Shown: one piece after another, positions 7,709-13,910 of the stretch
Layout: every line of letters begins with the position of its first letter
Numbering within the stretch: position 1 is the first letter of the stretch
DNA from: Streptomyces cyaneofuscatus
GTDB lineage: Bacteria > Actinomycetota > Actinomycetes > Streptomycetales > Streptomycetaceae
Length of the DNA stretch: 64,000 bases
Assembly: GCF_000718135.1 (NCBI RefSeq)
Contig: NZ_JOEM01000001.1
Location: 620,001 to 684,000 of the forward strand
Reading direction: 5' to 3'
Translations under genes and position numbers: made by a program
Notes under the pieces: generated by a model
Told to the model about the DNA's origin: nothing
Databases searched by the model: none
What the model saw: only the letters and a program-made list of their open reading frames with translations

Positions 7709-8977
7709 TCATCCGCCCTCGCGCCCCTCCCCCAGCTTCCGCCGCAGCGCCGCCCTCTCCGGCTCGGTGCCCGCCAGCTCCAGCGCCTCCCGATAGGCCG
7801 CGGCCGCCTCCCCGCCCCGCCCCAGGCGGCTCAGCAGATCGCCCCGCGCCACCGCGTACGGCCCGTACGCCCGCAGCCGGGGCTCACCGCCCAACGCGTC
7901 GAGCAGCGCCAGCCCCGAACCCGGCCCGTCGCGCATCGCGACCGCCACGGCACGGTTCACCGCGACCACGGGGGACGGGGTCAGGGTGAGCAGCACGTCG
8001 TACAGGGCCACGATCTGCGCCCAGTCCGTGGACTCCACGTCCGCCGCCTCGTCGTGCAGGGCGGCGACGGCGGCCTGCACCCCGTACGGCCCGGCCGGCC
8101 CCCCGGTCAGCGCCCGCACCACCAGGGCCCGCCCCTCCTCGATCATCCCCCGGTCCCAGAGCCCCCGGTCCTGGTCCTCCAGGAGCACCGGCTCCCCCTC
8201 AGGGCCGGTCCGCGCGCCGCGCCGGGCGTGGACGAGGAGCAGCAGAGCGAGGAGCCCGGCCGCCTCCCGCTCACCGGGGAGCAGGCGGTGCAGTATCCGG
8301 GCCAGCCGGACCGCCTCCTCGGCCAGGTCGAGCCGCTGGAGACGGGGGCCGGAGCTGGCCGCGTACCCCTCCGTGAAGACCGAGTAGACGACCTGGAGCA
8401 CCCCGGGCAGCCGCTCCGGCAGCTCGTCGGGACCGGGCACCCGGAAGGGGATCCGGGCCTCGCGGATCTTCCTCTTCGCCCGCACGATCCGCTGGGCCAT
8501 GGTCGCCGTCGGCACGAGGAAGGCCCGCGCCACCTCGGGAGTGGTGAGCCCGGCGAGGCAGCGCAGGGTGAGGGCGGTACGGTCCTCGGCGGCGAGGGCG
8601 GGGTGGGCGCAGGTGAAGAACAACTGAAGCCGCTCATCCGGCAGTTCACCGGCCCCCGACGGGGCGGGGACGGCCTCGTCCCGCTCCGCGTCGGCCTGGA
8701 GGACGGCGAGCCGCGCGGCGTACGCCTGGTCCCGCCGCAACCGGTCCACCGCCTTGCGCCGCGCGGTCGTCAGCAGCCACGCCCCGGGCCGGGCGGGAAC
8801 GCCCTCGGCCGGCCAGTGGCGCAGGGCCGCCTCGATCGCCTCGGACGTCACCTCCTCGGCCAGGTCGAGATCCCCGAACCGGCGTACGAGGGAGGCGAGG
8901 AGCAGCCCCCGCTCCTCCCGGAACACCGCCTCGACGGCAACCTGCGCCTCCCCCGGCACCGCGCCCTCCTCCACCAC
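7709..8977 (-). CDS. ECF RNA polymerase sigma factor, ECF42-type
   Basis: About 422 residues, twice the length of a simple ECF sigma factor. Sigma region 2 (LLLASLVRRFGDLDLAEEVTSEAIEAAL ... RPGAWLLTTARRKAVDRLRR) and region 4 (LRCLAGLTTPEVARAFLVP then ATMAQRIVRAKRKIREA) occupy the first half. The second half is a helical, TPR-like C-terminal extension (ending GRGGEAAAAYREALELAGTEPERAALRRKLGE) characteristic of group ECF42. The start is taken at GTG 8977, just after the DGPF gene stop (8983); GTG 8974 is equally possible. ECF42 factors lack a classical anti-sigma factor and are encoded next to DGPF-domain proteins, exactly as here. The extension is known to be needed for activity in this group. 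Confidence 0.88.
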   Translation of the reverse strand: MVEEGAVPGEAQVAVEAVFREERGLLLASLVRRFGDLDLAEEVTSEAIEAALRHWPAEGVPARPGAWLLTTARRKAVDRLRRDQAYAARLAVLQADAERDEAVPAPSGAGELPDERLQLFFTCAHPALAAEDRTALTLRCLAGLTTPEVARAFLVPTATMAQRIVRAKRKIREARIPFRVPGPDELPERLPGVLQVVYSVFTEGYAASSGPRLQRLDLAEEAVRLARILHRLLPGEREAAGLLALLLLVHARRGARTGPEGEPVLLEDQDRGLWDRGMIEEGRALVVRALTGGPAGPYGVQAAVAALHDEAADVESTDWAQIVALYDVLLTLTPSPVVAVNRAVAVAMRDGPGSGLALLDALGGEPRLRAYGPYAVARGDLLSRLGRGGEAAAAYREALELAGTEPERAALRRKLGEGREGG

Positions 8978-8982
8978 CGCTC

Positions 8983-9333
8983 TCAGCCCCCGAAGTCCGC
9001 GACCGGCCGGACGACGACCGAGCCGCCGTCGCGTGCACCGGGACAGCGGGCCGCCCAGTCGAGGGCGGCGTCGAGGTCCGGCACGTCGATCACGAGGAAC
9101 CCGCCCAGCAGCTCCCGCGTCTCCGCGAACGGCCCGTCCGTCACGGTCCGCTCCCCCGCCGGCGAGACCCGCACGGTGGTCGCGGTGACCAGATCGGCCA
9201 GCGACTCGCCGGAGACGAGGATGCCCGCGTCGCGTACGTCCTTGTCGTAGGCCATCCAGTCCTCGACGGTGCACTGCGGCGCCCCGCCCTGCTCGTCGAC
9301 GGCCCCGCTGTGGATCAGCAGCATGTACTTCAT
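8983..9333 (-). CDS. YCII-related DGPF-domain protein
   Basis: 116-residue single-domain protein of the YciI-like/DGPF family: MKYMLLIHSG at the start, VTDGPFAETRELLGGFLVIDV in the middle and the ARCPGARDGGSVVVRPV ending. Start ATG 9333 has the ribosome site ACAGGAGTC. The gene sits 5 bp upstream of the ECF sigma gene, the hallmark pairing of ECF42. The biochemical role is unknown; it may sense or act on a small molecule or work with the sigma factor. A TGTCGA/CGTC promoter-like motif lies 60-90 bp upstream. Confidence 0.9.
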   Translation of the reverse strand: MKYMLLIHSGAVDEQGGAPQCTVEDWMAYDKDVRDAGILVSGESLADLVTATTVRVSPAGERTVTDGPFAETRELLGGFLVIDVPDLDAALDWAARCPGARDGGSVVVRPVADFGG

Positions 9334-9391
9334 GGTCCGACTCCTGTCACCTGTGTGGAGCGCCCGCCGGGTGCGGGTCGCCTTACACGAT

Positions 9392-9421
9392 GACGACGAA
9401 CGGGACGGCCCCCGATCGACA
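9392..9421 (-). promoter_or_regulatory. candidate ECF42-dependent promoter of the DGPF-sigma operon
   Basis: On the minus strand TGTCGA (9416-9421) is followed after 17 nt by CGTC (9395-9398, part of CGTCGTC 9392-9398). TGTCGA at -35 with a CG[A/T]C-like -10 is the motif I recall for ECF42 sigma factors, and the position about 55-60 nt before the DGPF start fits. This implies autoregulation. Confidence 0.55.
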
Positions 9422-9512
9422 CGCCGCCCGAAACTTTCTTTCGGCACCCGGACCGGACTGATCCGGGGGGCGACATGGCCTGCACGGACCTTGCGGCACT
9501 CCTGGCACCCCC

Positions 9513-9917
9513 TTACTGCTCACCAAGAATGCGCAGCCGGTGGTGCTCCCTGAAATACGCGTAGTCCTTCAGGTTCAGCGTCGCAAGAGGCAGGTCGTAG
9601 GTGAGGCAGCAGGCTGCGATCCACATGTCGTTGACCGGCTGGGGCAGCCCGGCTCTGCGTCCTGCCGCAGAGAGCCTGCCCCAGGTCGCGGCCACCGCCT
9701 CGTCAGCGGGCAGGACGGGAATCGCGGAAATCCAGTCGGCAAGCTCCTGGCGGCGCGGGCCGCTCCAGTTCCGGATCTCCGCCCACTGCGTCAGCTCGCC
9801 GAGGGTGACGAAGGTGATGAGGGGTCTCCGGCCGATCAGCCGTGTGGCGAGGGGGCCGGTGAGCCTGCCCTTATGGGTCAGCGAGCTGACATCCGTATCC
9901 AGGACAACAGGTTGCAT
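9513..9917 (-). CDS. PIN-domain (VapC-like) toxin
   Basis: 134-residue PIN-domain protein and second toxin-antitoxin toxin in the window. Acidic residues are Asp7 and Asp9 (VVLDTDVSS), Glu41 (FVTLGELTQW), Asp97 (QPVNDMWIAACC) and a C-terminal acidic LNLKDYAYF. It differs clearly from the VapC at 921-1331, so it is not a recent duplicate. The start at 9917 is 9 bp downstream of a small acidic partner gene. Expected activity is RNA cleavage, with target unknown. Confidence 0.85.
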   Translation of the reverse strand: MQPVVLDTDVSSLTHKGRLTGPLATRLIGRRPLITFVTLGELTQWAEIRNWSGPRRQELADWISAIPVLPADEAVAATWGRLSAAGRRAGLPQPVNDMWIAACCLTYDLPLATLNLKDYAYFREHHRLRILGEQ

Positions 9918-9926
9918 ACCGGCGGC

Positions 9927-10124
9927 TCAGGCGACGTCGCGTCGGCGCTCGGAGTAGGTGAAGGCCACAAACTCCTCGACCTCCTCGTCCGTCCCGAAAG
10001 TCTCGGCTGTGAGGTCGTCCAGGGACGCGATCGGTCGTGTCCCCTTCGCAGCCAACAGTTCCTCGACCGTCTGTCGCGGGCGGGCCGGCGGGTGGATCGG
10101 CTGCTCGGAATCCGCAGAACTCAT
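9927..10124 (-). CDS. putative antitoxin partner of the PIN toxin
   Basis: 65-residue acidic protein ending EFVAFTYSERRRDVA, with TVEELLAAKGTRPIASLDDL in the middle. It has no recognisable DNA-binding fold but shows the acidic, helical tail usual for an antitoxin that grips a PIN toxin. It lies 9 bp upstream of the toxin. ATG 10124 has a GGAGAGG ribosome site at suitable spacing. An alternative in-frame ATG at 10235 has an even better site (AGAGGAAG) and would add 37 residues, but that extension has weaker codon bias. Confidence 0.68.
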   Translation of the reverse strand: MSSADSEQPIHPPARPRQTVEELLAAKGTRPIASLDDLTAETFGTDEEVEEFVAFTYSERRRDVA

Positions 10125-10263
10125 GGCATGCACCTCTCCGCTGGTGACGGTCACGACCCGTCGGAGCCCATGATAAAGCTGGGCGGCATCGACAGGCCCT
10201 CGCCGGGCATCCACCCGGTTCACACGTGCAGGCATCACTGACTTCCTCTTCTCTCTCACGCGC

Positions 10264-11307
10264 TCAGGGCGAACGGCTCGGCCCCCTCCGCACGGGCGTC
10301 GCCGCACCCCCGGCACACCCCCGCCACCGGTGACCGGAACGCCCGGTCGCAGTCCTCGCAGTTCTGGAGGGGGATGACCGGCGCCGCGACGGACAGCGGC
10401 GGCGGGAGAAGCGCGACAGGCGGTGGCGCAGCAGCTTCGCGGGGTGCCGGAGGGGTACGGGCGGGTCATCGGTGAGCGCCTCCCGTACGGCCTCGGGCCG
10501 CATCCCCCGCTCCAGCCAGGCCGCGACGCCGGGAACGAGCCGCCGCACGTCCTCCTCGGACAGGACGAAGACAGGCGCCGTACGCCGCAGCCCGGCCAGC
10601 AGGTCGGCCGCCGCCGCGTACAGCGCCTCGGTGGGACGGCACGGACCGGGCAACGGCGGGGGCGGCGGCTTCGGCGCGGTGGGCGGCGGCACGAGCCGCG
10701 GCGCGGGGGCGGGTTCCTCCGGTACGGGTTCGGCCTCAGGCTCCGGTACGGGTTCGGGCTCCGGTACCGGCTCGGCCTCAGGCTCCGGTACCGGCTCGGC
10801 CTCCGGCTCCGGTACCGGCTCGGTCTCAGGCTCTCGTACGGGAGCCGGGTCCGCCCGCCGGGCCGCCGCCTCCGGGTGGTTGTACGACTCCGTGCGCGTG
10901 GCCACCCGGCCGCCCCGCACGCGCTCCCGGGTGCGGCGCAGGAATCCGTGCCGCTCCAGCTCGCGCAGGCCGGCCGCGATGGCCGCCTCGCTCTCCGGGA
11001 AGATCGCGGCGAGCACCTTGATGCCGATGCGCTTCCCGGCGGGCAGCGACTGGATGCGGGTGCCGAGGCCGATCGCCAGCAGGGACAGGTCACGGTGCTG
11101 GGAGAGGCGGTTGGAGATGATCGAGTAGCCGTCGGTGAGGCGGATGTTGATGTGGACGACGCCGGAGGACGGGGCGCGCAGGGGCGCGCTAATCTGCTGG
11201 GTACCCATTGGGAAGCCGTTATCTTCCTCGGTGGTCAGGCCTTCGGTCGGGATGCCAGTCCCGGCCGGGGGCCGTCTCATGTCTGTGGTGGTGGTCAGCG
11301 TGAGCAT
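10264..11307 (-). CDS. HTH-domain protein, C-terminus frameshifted away from its zinc ribbon
   Basis: Regulator-like protein of a Streptomyces-expanded family. The winged-helix-like core reads NRLSQHRDLSLLAIGLGTRI ... IAAGLRELERHGFLRRTRERV; then comes a repetitive Pro/Glu linker and a helical domain (YAAAADLLAGLRRTAPVF ... LRHPAKLLRHRLS). Downstream of RHRLS (near 10395) this frame becomes Arg/Ser-rich. A neighbouring frame, open to a TGA at 10256-10258, instead encodes LLPPPL, NCEDCDRAFRSP and GVCRGCGD, a four-cysteine zinc-ribbon-like ending that I recall for this family. One missing base (TCGCG where TCGGCG would restore the frame) explains it. The start is uncertain: ATG 11307 is used, ATG 11208 and GTG 11346 are alternatives. 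Confidence 0.6.
   Translation of the reverse strand: MLTLTTTTDMRRPPAGTGIPTEGLTTEEDNGFPMGTQQISAPLRAPSSGVVHINIRLTDGYSIISNRLSQHRDLSLLAIGLGTRIQSLPAGKRIGIKVLAAIFPESEAAIAAGLRELERHGFLRRTRERVRGGRVATRTESYNHPEAAARRADPAPVREPETEPVPEPEAEPVPEPEAEPVPEPEPVPEPEAEPVPEEPAPAPRLVPPPTAPKPPPPPLPGPCRPTEALYAAAADLLAGLRRTAPVFVLSEEDVRRLVPGVAAWLERGMRPEAVREALTDDPPVPLRHPAKLLRHRLSRFSRRRCPSRRRSSPSRTARTATGRSGHRWRGCAGGAATPVRRGPSRSP
10721..10834. repeat. 24-bp coding minisatellite (EPVPEPEA repeats)
   Basis: Units of 24 bp like GGTACCGGCTCGGCCTCAGG... at 10721-10744, 10763-10786, 10787-10810 and 10811-10834, with one 18-bp unit at 10745-10762. In the minus-strand gene they encode an EPVPEPEA linker. Unit number probably varies between strains. 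Confidence 0.9.
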
Positions 11308-11447
11308 ATGCCCGCCAACAGGGCCAAAATCCAGCCCGGTTGGCACAGTCCACCCGTGTGAGTGACGGCGCCCTCGCGCGCATACGCGCGCTCTCGCGCG
11401 TCCAGGGGTAGCCGACGGCCGTCAGGGTTGGGTTGGGTTATTTCCCC

Positions 11448-11474
11448 AGTAATCAAAAGCAAGTAATCAAAAGC
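11448..11474. repeat. 13-bp AT-rich direct repeat
   Basis: AGTAATCAAAAGC occurs at 11448-11460 and again at 11462-11474, in a short AT-rich island upstream of the HTH gene. Such composition is rare here and may mark a promoter or protein-binding site. Confidence 0.6.
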
Positions 11475-11520
11475 TTTTACGTCGCAGCCGGCCACGACGC
11501 GGTCCACCTCGTCGCGGTCC

Positions 11521-11580
11521 ACCACGTCGCGGCCAGCCGCGTCCCGGTCCACCACGTCGCGGCCAGCCGCGTCCCGGTCC
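11521..11580. repeat. two exact 30-bp tandem repeats with degenerate flanking copies
   Basis: ACCACGTCGCGGCCAGCCGC plus ten further bases is repeated exactly at 11521-11550 and 11551-11580. Partial copies flank it (11491-11520 and 11581-11610). There are no spacers, so it is not a CRISPR array. It lies in the intergenic gap downstream of the peptide-binding lipoprotein gene. Confidence 0.9.
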
Positions 11581-11610
11581 ACCGGGTCGCGGCTGCCGCG
11601 ACCCGGTGGA
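11578..11610. terminator. 15-bp stem terminator of the binding-protein gene
   Basis: Perfect 15-bp stem (11578-11592 with 11596-11610) and a 3-nt loop, 29 bp past the stop of the minus-strand gene ending at 11639. It overlaps the end of the 30-bp repeat array. Confidence 0.75.
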
Positions 11611-11638
11611 ACCGCCGAACTTCGACCGTCCTCACGCC

Positions 11639-13204
11639 TCAGAGCCAGCGAAGCTCCCACAGACGCCAGACCGCGTCCTCGGCAAGGCGATGCCCGCCCA
11701 GGACCGCTGAGCGCGTCACCACTTGGCGCTGCCGGTGCCAGACCGGGATCAGCGGGGCGTCCTTCGCGACGGTGGCCTGGATCGCCCGGAACTGCTTCAT
11801 GGCTCTGCCGCGATCGGTGAACCGCTGCGTGTCCCTGATGACGTGGTCGACCTCGGCCGATGCGTAGCCGTTGGCGAGGACGTTCCCGGTGCCCACCAGC
11901 GGCTGGACGAAGGTGTCCGCGTCGGGGAAGTCCGGCACCCATTGGTAGAGGTGGATATCGAACTCGCCTTTCAGGCAGCGCTTCTGGTAGGCGGTGAAGT
12001 CGCGTTCCTCGACCAGGTCGACCCGGAACAGACCGTCCTTCTCGAACTGCTGCTTCAGCTCACGCGCCTCGACGGCGGCGATACCGGGCTGGTGGCCCAG
12101 TTTGATGCGTACCGGAGTGGTGATTCCGGCGGATCGCAGGCGCTGCGCCGCATAGGCGGGGTCGGCCTCCGGGTAGCGGTCGAAGAATGCCGTGCTGTGT
12201 CCGGCGACGCCTTGCGGAACGAGTGAATACAGCGGCGTCACCGTGTGTTTGAAGACCTCGCCCGCCAGATGTCCCCGGTCGAGGAGGGCGGCGACGGCTC
12301 TGCGGGCCGCGACATTCCCTAAGGGCTTGCGCGGGGAATTCAGGTTCAGCACGAGATAGTGCGCCTCGGCGCTGTCTCCGACGGAGAGGCGTACGTCCTC
12401 GTCGCCGGGGTCGATCCCCGCGAGGGTGGCGGCCGGAAGTCCCGCGTAGGCGATGTCGACCGTTCGGGCGTTCCACGCCTCTTCGACCTCCTGCGAGGTC
12501 TCGAAATAGCGGACCTCGACCGGAACTCCCTTCGTGGTCACGGCGCCTCTGTAAGCGGTGTTGGGTTCGAGGGTGAGGGACTTCCCCTCCTCGTAGGAGG
12601 CAAGGAGGTAGGGGCCCGACCCCGAGGCGCTCTTCTCCTCCCGCAGCCGGTTTGCCGGGAACTCCGCCGGGTCGACGATCGAACCCGCCCCCGTGGCGAT
12701 CTTCGACGGCCAGGTGGCGTCGGCGGTCGCGAGGTGGAACGTCACGAGGGGGCCCCGGGCCTCCACGGAGACGAGGTTGGCGAACAGGGGCGCGGGCCCC
12801 AGCGGGTCGCGGATGCGCAGAATGCGATCGAACGACCGCTTCACCGCCGCCGCTGTGAGGGGATTCCCGCTGGAGAACGTGAGGTCGCCCCGCATTTTGC
12901 ATCGATAGGCGGTGAGGGAGGCGCTGGTGAATGCGCAGGACTCGGCCGCGTCCGGTTTCGGGACGGGTGATCCCGGGCCGAAGCTGAGGAGGCCCTGGTA
13001 AATGTTGCTGAAGACCGCCCAGGAACCGTTGTCGTACACCCCGGCGGGATCGAGGCTTGTCAGGCTGCTGGCCGTTCCGATGACGATCGGTCTTTCGTCC
13101 CCGGTCCCGGCTCCCGTCTGCGGCAGCTGACAACCGCTGGTGAAGAGAAGAACGAAAGACCCTGCTGCGATTCCGAGACGGGCGAGTTTCATGAAAGTGC
13201 TCAT
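11639..13204 (-). CDS. peptide/solute ABC transporter substrate-binding lipoprotein (SBP_bac_5)
   Basis: About 521-residue extracytoplasmic binding protein of the oligopeptide/nickel class. A lipoprotein signal ends in LLFTSGC, so Cys would be lipidated. SBP_bac_5 features follow: SLTSLDPAGVYDN, VFSNIYQGLLSF, ALTFSSGNPLTAAAVKRSF-like text, YLVLNLN, and the C-terminal WVPDFPDADTFVQPL. Start 13204 (MSTFMKLAR) follows AAGGAAGC; ATG 13192 and 13225 are alternatives. No permease or ATPase genes adjoin it, so it is an orphan binding protein that either serves a remote transporter or acts as a sensor. A strong hairpin follows it. Confidence 0.88.
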   Translation of the reverse strand: MSTFMKLARLGIAAGSFVLLFTSGCQLPQTGAGTGDERPIVIGTASSLTSLDPAGVYDNGSWAVFSNIYQGLLSFGPGSPVPKPDAAESCAFTSASLTAYRCKMRGDLTFSSGNPLTAAAVKRSFDRILRIRDPLGPAPLFANLVSVEARGPLVTFHLATADATWPSKIATGAGSIVDPAEFPANRLREEKSASGSGPYLLASYEEGKSLTLEPNTAYRGAVTTKGVPVEVRYFETSQEVEEAWNARTVDIAYAGLPAATLAGIDPGDEDVRLSVGDSAEAHYLVLNLNSPRKPLGNVAARRAVAALLDRGHLAGEVFKHTVTPLYSLVPQGVAGHSTAFFDRYPEADPAYAAQRLRSAGITTPVRIKLGHQPGIAAVEARELKQQFEKDGLFRVDLVEERDFTAYQKRCLKGEFDIHLYQWVPDFPDADTFVQPLVGTGNVLANGYASAEVDHVIRDTQRFTDRGRAMKQFRAIQATVAKDAPLIPVWHRQRQVVTRSAVLGGHRLAEDAVWRLWELRWL

Positions 13205-13551
13205 GCTTCCTTGGTCCATGGGCATGGCAATGACAGGGGTGCTGTGCCATCGGTGGCTGGAACCTAAGGGCAGCCCGTGGGTGTTTCCATCCGTAGGCCG
13301 AGATCACGGATACGGCTTCACCATTCCCTCACCGCATAGCACCGCACCGCGCGGCCTCGCCTCTGCCCGCCGCCCGGATACGTATAGGTGATCGGCCCGC
13401 CCCGGATATTCAGGGCCGGGTGTGCTCCGTACGTTGGAATGACCCGTCAGCGGTCGATTCCGACGCGAGGGAACGCGGCTCCGCCGGCGCGAGTCACTCG
13501 CACTCCGCTCCGGTAGGGCATGAAGACCGCGACCCCCGAGGAGATGGCGCC
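13205..13551. promoter_or_regulatory. 347-bp divergent intergenic region with spaced inverted repeat
   Basis: Between the binding-protein gene (minus) and the gene at 13552 (plus). GATCACGGATACG (13302-13314) is matched, 11 of 13 positions, by the reverse complement of CGTATAGGTGATC (13381-13393). These could be two regulator half-sites or two operators. TATAGGT inside the second arm resembles a -10 box. No other structure was noticed. Confidence 0.4.
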
Positions 13552-13890
13552 ATGACCAAGCTCTACTTCCAGGTCGATGTCCCCACCAGGAACTCCGTGC
13601 AGCCCGAGCGGTGCGGCCTGCATGTCTTCACCGGGGCCGCCGAGACCGAGTCGGACGCCCTGCGCATAGCGCGCGAGGCCTGTGACGCGGCGGTCGCCGC
13701 ACGCGAGGCCGGCTTCGCGATCCCGCGCCGGCGTCCGGACGGCTGGGGGGCGCGCGGGATGCGTTCCGGCTGGGTGCTCGACTGGGAGGCTGCGACGGTG
13801 GTCGTCTGGGAGCACGACAGGGCGTTCTGGAGTTCCCCGGCTCACGGAGGAACCTTCCCGGCTCAGGGAGGGATCGGGCCCGGCCGGTGA
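13552..13890 (+). CDS. hypothetical protein
   Basis: 112 residues, no recognised family. It begins MTKLYFQVDVPTRNSVQPE and has a helical middle (ESDALRIAREACDAAVAARE), then GMRSGWVLDWEAATVVVWEHD. It has no signal or membrane segment, so it is presumably cytoplasmic. ATG 13552 is supported by CCGAGGAGATGGCGCC. The gene is monocistronic, divergent from the peptide-binding lipoprotein and convergent with the LAL regulator, whose stop is only 20 bp away. The last 20 or so residues are low-complexity Gly/Pro-rich. Confidence 0.65.
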   Translation: MTKLYFQVDVPTRNSVQPERCGLHVFTGAAETESDALRIAREACDAAVAAREAGFAIPRRRPDGWGARGMRSGWVLDWEAATVVVWEHDRAFWSSPAHGGTFPAQGGIGPGR

Positions 13891-13910
13891 GCCGGGGTGG
13901 GTCCGGCGGA

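Noticed and set aside
9927..11093. Long minus-strand frame joining the HTH region to the antitoxin
   Set aside because: Its upstream part is an Arg/Pro-rich shadow of the HTH gene; only the antitoxin end has coding character.
11521..11580. CRISPR-like direct repeats
   Set aside because: The two 30-bp units are adjacent with no spacer, and no cas genes are present.
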